A stretch of DNA of 64,000 bases from Rhytidiadelphus loreus (taxonomy: Eukaryota; Streptophyta; Bryopsida; Hypnales; Hylocomiaceae): positions 19,907,001 through 19,971,000 of the forward strand of contig OX344765.1 in assembly GCA_947034895.1 (NCBI GenBank), in the 5' to 3' direction. Every line of letters begins with the position of its first letter. Position 1 is the first letter of the stretch. The position numbers were made by a program, and so were the translations under genes. The notes beneath the pieces were generated by a model, which saw only the letters and a program-made list of their open reading frames with translations, was not told where the DNA came from and ran no database searches. This document shows positions 58,874 through 64,000 of this stretch, piece by piece.

Positions 58874-61599
58874 GAAGAACGAAGTCTTGGTACGCTAGTG
58901 GCTCGAACTTGAAGTTCTATATTCATTTATGAATCGTGATCTAAAAATACTTATCCTTTATCAAGGAGCATAGTTATGTTTATTTAATTGTCGATTTGTA
59001 AAACGGTTGCTCACAAATCAGCTTATGGAAAGATATCACCCTGTTATCTCTAATTGACTTTGTTGCGAATGATGACTGTTTCATAGCTACAATCGCATGT
59101 TGGGAAATTCACAACTTGGAGAAGGTTGACACAATTTTTGAAACACAGATATGGTACTGAGATTTACACATGTGAGTTGAACTCTTTGATCTCGGTGAAT
59201 TCTTTGAACTGAGAAGTGTGAAACTCACTGATATCAAATCTTGATAGAATGCAATAATGCTGTTTCAAAGTGAGAGCTTCACATTAATAATAAAAAACTG
59301 AAAACTGAAAACGATGTTAAATTATGGTAAAATGAAACAGCTTGTGAAGACAGTTGTTTTGGTATCTGCTTTGATCAATTAACTAAATATTAGTTGAGTT
59401 GTCGCATTGATGCACCTCATGTTAGCCCGGAATTCCCAGGCTCCATATTGGGGTCGACCAAACTTTGAAGTTAAATAAAATCTTCTAACAGTACTCATTT
59501 TAGGATTTTATTTTTCAGTTAAATTTCTTTAAAGTCTATATTAAGCATCAAAAATCCAATTTAGAAAAAAATTGTCTATGATTTTTCTACTCAAGTTTTT
59601 GTGCAAGGATATCTACTGCATATCTTGATTTTCTAATGTTAAGGGCTCTTGGAGATGAGCCTCAAAAACATTGGATTTTGGGGATAAAATTACATTGAAA
59701 ATTTATTTAAGAAAATTGTAGAGTAGATTTTCAGAAGTTGTAAATTGATTATGGTTATGCATGTTGCATTTTTAACCCCTTGTGATCAAACATTGTAATC
59801 TTTCAATCCATATGTGATATTGTTTTGTTTTATTTTACCTCTAAAGTTCCAAGGTCATTTTTTTTGTAAAAAAACACTCAAAACTGCCATTTTCTATGTA
59901 CGAAAACAAAAAATTTGAAAATTTATTATTTTGCATATCAAACTATAGGATCTTGCACTAGACTAGTATGAGAGTGTATGGAAGAAATTTCTTTTGTTTC
60001 TTGTCTAACTAGATTATGAGGCTTTGAATTTTTTTAATTAAAATTTTTTGTACTACAAATTGTGAATTAAAATGTTGTAATGTTGTAAAATTGAGTTGAG
60101 AATTAGAGAAATTTTATAAATTTAAAATCCCTTGTGATTTTTTAAAGTATTTGAAGTTTTTGTAGACTTTTTTTGTTGCCTACCTTTGCTTGTTTTGGAT
60201 TTATTGTGGCATAACTTTTGCTCCCAAGCACCAATTGAAATAAAAGTTATGTTTTTAGAAAGCCAATCAATATTTTTATCCTCAAATAAAGTTTCAAAAA
60301 ATATCTCTAAAAATTTAGATTATAGGTATCTATCCAAACCTTCAAGAATCCCTCGAGGGGATTCTTGGAACTTTGGGGGATCATAAAGAAAGCTTGATGA
60401 AATTCAAAATAGACCGTAAGTTTTTAGGAGTTAAAATATTTTACAACATTCTTAAAGATGAAGCCAAGTTGGAATGTCTTTTTTATAGGGTACCCTTTAT
60501 ATAGGGGCACTAAGGTGGAAGTACCTAAAACAACTTGTATTGTAAACCAATCTTGAAAATATACAAATGCAAGCAATCCAATATGTTCTAAATGTGTACT
60601 TGAATGCAAAAAGTAGTTTAGGAAATGTGATGAAGCTAAGTTTCAAAAATTCATAGAATATTCTTATATATTCATAACTTAAATTTTATTTTCTAAAAAT
60701 TCACGATTTTCAATTGCCAATGTGTTAATAATAGTCTAATTTGTTGATTCCTTATCTGAATATGAGGAATTGCTTAAATGGATGGTAATAGGCACTTCTA
60801 TATAATAGAAGGAATTGTTTTAAAAATGATTCAAGGAGGAGCATCAATTCAAGAGTTTCAACAATTGTCAATGGTTTTCAATAATAATGTTTTTTAAAAG
60901 TATTCAACATTGATTTAAGCCATAAAGGAGCCTTTCTACAAACTTTAAACAATGGACAAATTGTCAAGGGATAGATTTTTTCATCCTACAAAAATCAAAA
61001 TTGGATAATATTATTAAGTTGTTAATATTTTTGAATTGTGTAGATGAAATCCTGATTAGTAGTAATCTATATAGTCTTCTGTAATTTTCAAAAAAAATCT
61101 TAATATAGAAATTCACTTTGAACTTTAAATTTTTTGAAATTTCATGATTGGCAATGTTATCCTTCAATGTCCTCCAAAAGGGTTATAGCAAAACAAATGT
61201 ATTATAAATGAGTTATAAAACTCATAAGTTTCATAATTTAAAAAAAAAATTGTATCAAAGGAAACAATGATACCGTTTAAATGCCCAAGGCAACATATTT
61301 TAGTGTTGATAAAACTTTAAGGTCAAATAAAATCTTACCAAATTACTATTTAAAAACTTTATTTTTAGATGAAAGTCTGTCAAAGTCTATCATTTGCATC
61401 AAAAATATGATTCTAAAACAATGTTTATGATTTTGATATTCAAGATTTGAGTAAAGGACCATTGCAAATCTTCATTCTCAAGTAAAGGGCTCTTTAAATG
61501 AGCCTCAAATCCAGTGGCTCCTTTAAATATTTATATACTTCAAAAATTGCCATAAATAATTGAGAAAAAAATTCAAATTTTTGGAACATGTTGAAGTAC
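58874..61599. other. PRP39 3' flank and AT-rich segment with a duplicated block
   Basis: The block at about 59455-59690 recurs in the same orientation at about 61305-61520, sharing GTCAAATAAAATCTT-like, GCATCAAAAAT and AGGGCTCTT...GAGCCTCAAA words. Further homology links 59690-59830 with 62270-62490. No gene is seen. Confidence 0.5.
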
Positions 61600-62160
61600 A
61601 AATAACAATTATATAAAAATATTTTTTTAAATCTTAACAATTTTTTTAAAAATTAATCAAATTTATTATTGATTAGTGTTTGTACAAGTAAGATTTTTCA
61701 AGATTTTTTAATAAAAAGAACGAGAATTCTTTCTAGAATTTGTTAGTAAGAATTTCATAAATTTTGAAATTTAATTGAGTGAAACATAATTGACTAAAAT
61801 ATGATTCTAATCAATTGCATTTCTAAGAATTCACTCCAAAAATTTCCAAAAAATCATCAAAATTTATACATACATGTATAATTTTATGCATTTTTTAAGA
61901 TTTCTACAATTTTGGTTGATTTTTGGAATAAGTTATAAAAATCATAAATATTTGGAGTCACAATTCAGTTAGTAATATTTTCACTCAATAAAATTTAAAA
62001 TTTGTGAAATTCTTATCTAAAATTCCAAAAAAAATTCATTCTACTTACAAAATAATCTTGAAAAAAAAAATTTGTATCAAAATCTTTTTTCTACTAATAA
62101 ATTTTATCAAATTATTTAAAACAAATAAAAATTAATTTTATGCAAGTATGCTACTTGTAC
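61600..62160. repeat. AT-rich foldback element
   Basis: The sequence folds around a centre near 61880. Pairs include TTTTTCAAGAT at 61693 with ATCTTGAAAAA at 62052, GAATTTCATAAATTTT with its inverted partner near 62000, and TCACTCCAAAAAT with ATATTTGGAGTCAC. It lies inside the second copy of the duplicated block, so it probably inserted there. Confidence 0.65.
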
Positions 62161-64000
62161 CACAACATATCCATATTTTGTTGAAAATCTCTAATTACTC
62201 AACTAGCCATAGCAATTTTTGTAAGACAATGTATAAAACATTTTGAAAGCTATTGTACACTAGAGCTTGAAAAAAAATCACATTAGAATTTCATTTTAAG
62301 AGATTGTACAATATGAATTTTGAAAAGTCATAAATTGATTGTGATTATATTTGTTATGTCTTGTAACCTCATATATTTTTTCATGACCTCAATTTTAGAT
62401 TTGACATGTGAAAAGATTATATATAGACTTCAAATCACTTTCAAGGTTTTAACACCTTCATAATAAAAAAAACATAGTCTTTCAATCCATACATGATAAT
62501 GTTGAGGATTTTTTTCCATAACACGTCTAGTTTGAATATGTATGGTTACAATTTTTGTTAAATGATGGAATTTATTAAGAATTGGACTTCTTGTTTAATT
62601 TGGAGCAAACTAGAAGAAGCTCAAATAAGGCCTTGGGCATCTAGGGATTAAAATCAAGAATATAAAGTACATATAGGGTCAACATTTCAAAACTATTAAT
62701 AAATTTGTTTTAAATTAAATTAAAAAATTTAACTTAAAAAATTCACCAAAAATATAATTCATATTTATTATAGAAATTTCTATAATTGATTAGAATTATA
62801 ATTTCACTTGATTTGAGAAAAAAAGTATAAGATTTAGTAATGAGAATATCAACACTTTTTCCAATTAGTAAACTTTTGGACACTATCCAAATACTAAAAA
62901 CTTTACACTACTTTCCTTATAATTTTTGTTTGACCATATCAAATTTAGTTTTAAATAGAAAAATAGAAAAAAAATCCAATCTAGTTTCTATAGAAAAAAT
63001 TAAATTTTTGAAAAAAAGAAGTATTAATCCATCTTTAAACTCAACATAAAGTCAAGGACCAATTCTAAAATGGTTTCATGGGCATGTAAGGGTTAACCCT
63101 TAAAGTCCCAAGAGTTCACTCAAAGGATCAGTCTTGAACGTTTGAACACATTCCATTGATCTCAATAATTTGCATGATTTTTTGAAACTGTTTTTCAAGA
63201 TAGGAAAATTGATTAGCTCTCGAGAAATATAGTGTTCCTTTCAACTGATGCACAAGAGTAAAAGTTATACCATCCAAAACAAAACTGATAGGCAAATGCA
63301 TGTATTAAAAAAAACACAAAAATTTGAAATAATTGTTTTTAAATTTATTTCTTATAGATTATATATTATTTTTTTGTGAATTATTTTTATTCATTGCATT
63401 AGATAAGTGATGTGAAAGTTATGAAACATCTTTTTTGTGTACAATCTTAATAAATTATTGAAAAAATATTGCATTTGATCCATTTTTGAACTAAATTTTC
63501 ACAATTTAAAAAAGGCTCCATATGGTTCACTTCAATTGCTAGAACAATCTCACTATTGAGATTAGAATGTATCAATTCCATCTTAGAGATTTAAGTAAAG
63601 TGGTCTAGACTTGGTTTGGAGTTGCAAGCTAAGTTTAAATCATATTTCATAAATGTCTAAGGTCTTTTTGAATATAAAAACACATGGTATTACTTTTGAA
63701 ATGTTATAGGTCTAAATGTCACTAAGGTATAGAAATCTCAACCATACAATCTTGTAGCGTATATGTTGTAGATGATGTGAATCAAATTTGGAATCATTTG
63801 ATATAGATTGCAAGATCATAATGTTTTAGTATTGATTATTGATAAAAAAATTCCGAGCAACACATTTGGATGTGAAATTTGGTTTCTAAACATCATTCAA
63901 ATGCCTCATTGTGTCTACAAAATGGCTTTGAAATGTCAAAAAATAGCAAAAAGAAGTTGCCAAAAACACATCTAAAATTAAATTGCTTCTTAGACATTCA
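62161..64000. other. AT-rich segment, no gene
   Basis: A 16-bp palindrome TAAGGGTTAACCCTTA lies at 63087-63102. It looks like two TTAA-specific element ends meeting at one TTAA. Only incidental short frames are present. Confidence 0.45.

Noticed and set aside
1..64000. CRISPR arrays, rRNA genes or functional tRNA genes
   Set aside because: None seen. The tandem arrays have no spacer structure, and the only tRNA-like patch lacks a cloverleaf.

Overview
The window looks like nuclear DNA of a land plant. It carries two intact, intron-rich housekeeping genes of plant type, overlapping plant telo-box motifs upstream of one of them, and a Ty3/gypsy retroelement resembling the Athila/Tat group. Introns in both genes are short, mostly below about 800 bases, and the intergenic DNA is AT-rich and full of decayed transposons. 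This suits a non-seed plant such as a bryophyte or lycophyte better than a conifer, but the clade is inference. All gene models were built by hand from splice sites and reading-frame phase.

Region by region. 1-3.8 kb: a divergent gene pair, namely an unrecognised protein running off the left edge (minus) and a methyltransferase-like gene with one nonsense codon (plus). A GC-rich inverted minisatellite lies between them, and a perfect 53-bp tandem array fills one intron. 4.6-15 kb: a decayed Ty3/gypsy retroelement with protease, RT, RNase H, integrase and an unusual coiled-coil ORF downstream of pol. That ORF is split by a TTAA-flanked piggyBac-like element. 15-31 kb: AT-rich repeats, a diverged minisatellite, foldback and inverted-repeat elements, a small secreted-protein gene with a frameshift, a PIF/Harbinger fragment and a TAA-flanked non-autonomous element.

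31.7-40.7 kb (minus): NRPA2, the second-largest subunit of RNA polymerase I. It has 27 exons that join in one phase-consistent frame of 1199 codons plus stop. Its first intron is a minor-spliceosome AT-AC intron. 41-51 kb: more mobile DNA, including a 144-bp TTAA-flanked foldback, a second copy of the piggyBac-like element, hairpins, and a 3.1-kb Tc1-like transposon with arms of nearly 600 bp that holds a smaller MITE. 52.5-58.9 kb (plus): PRP39, a U1 snRNP splicing factor with 12 exons and 766 residues. 59-64 kb: AT-rich DNA with a foldback and duplicated segments, and no gene.

The two intact genes act in different processes, rRNA transcription and pre-mRNA splicing, and show no sign of being linked functionally. 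The rest of the window is mainly a record of layered transposition. The most unusual items are the TTAA-specific element family, the methyltransferase-like gene that lacks a recognisable catalytic motif IV, and the AT-AC intron in NRPA2.
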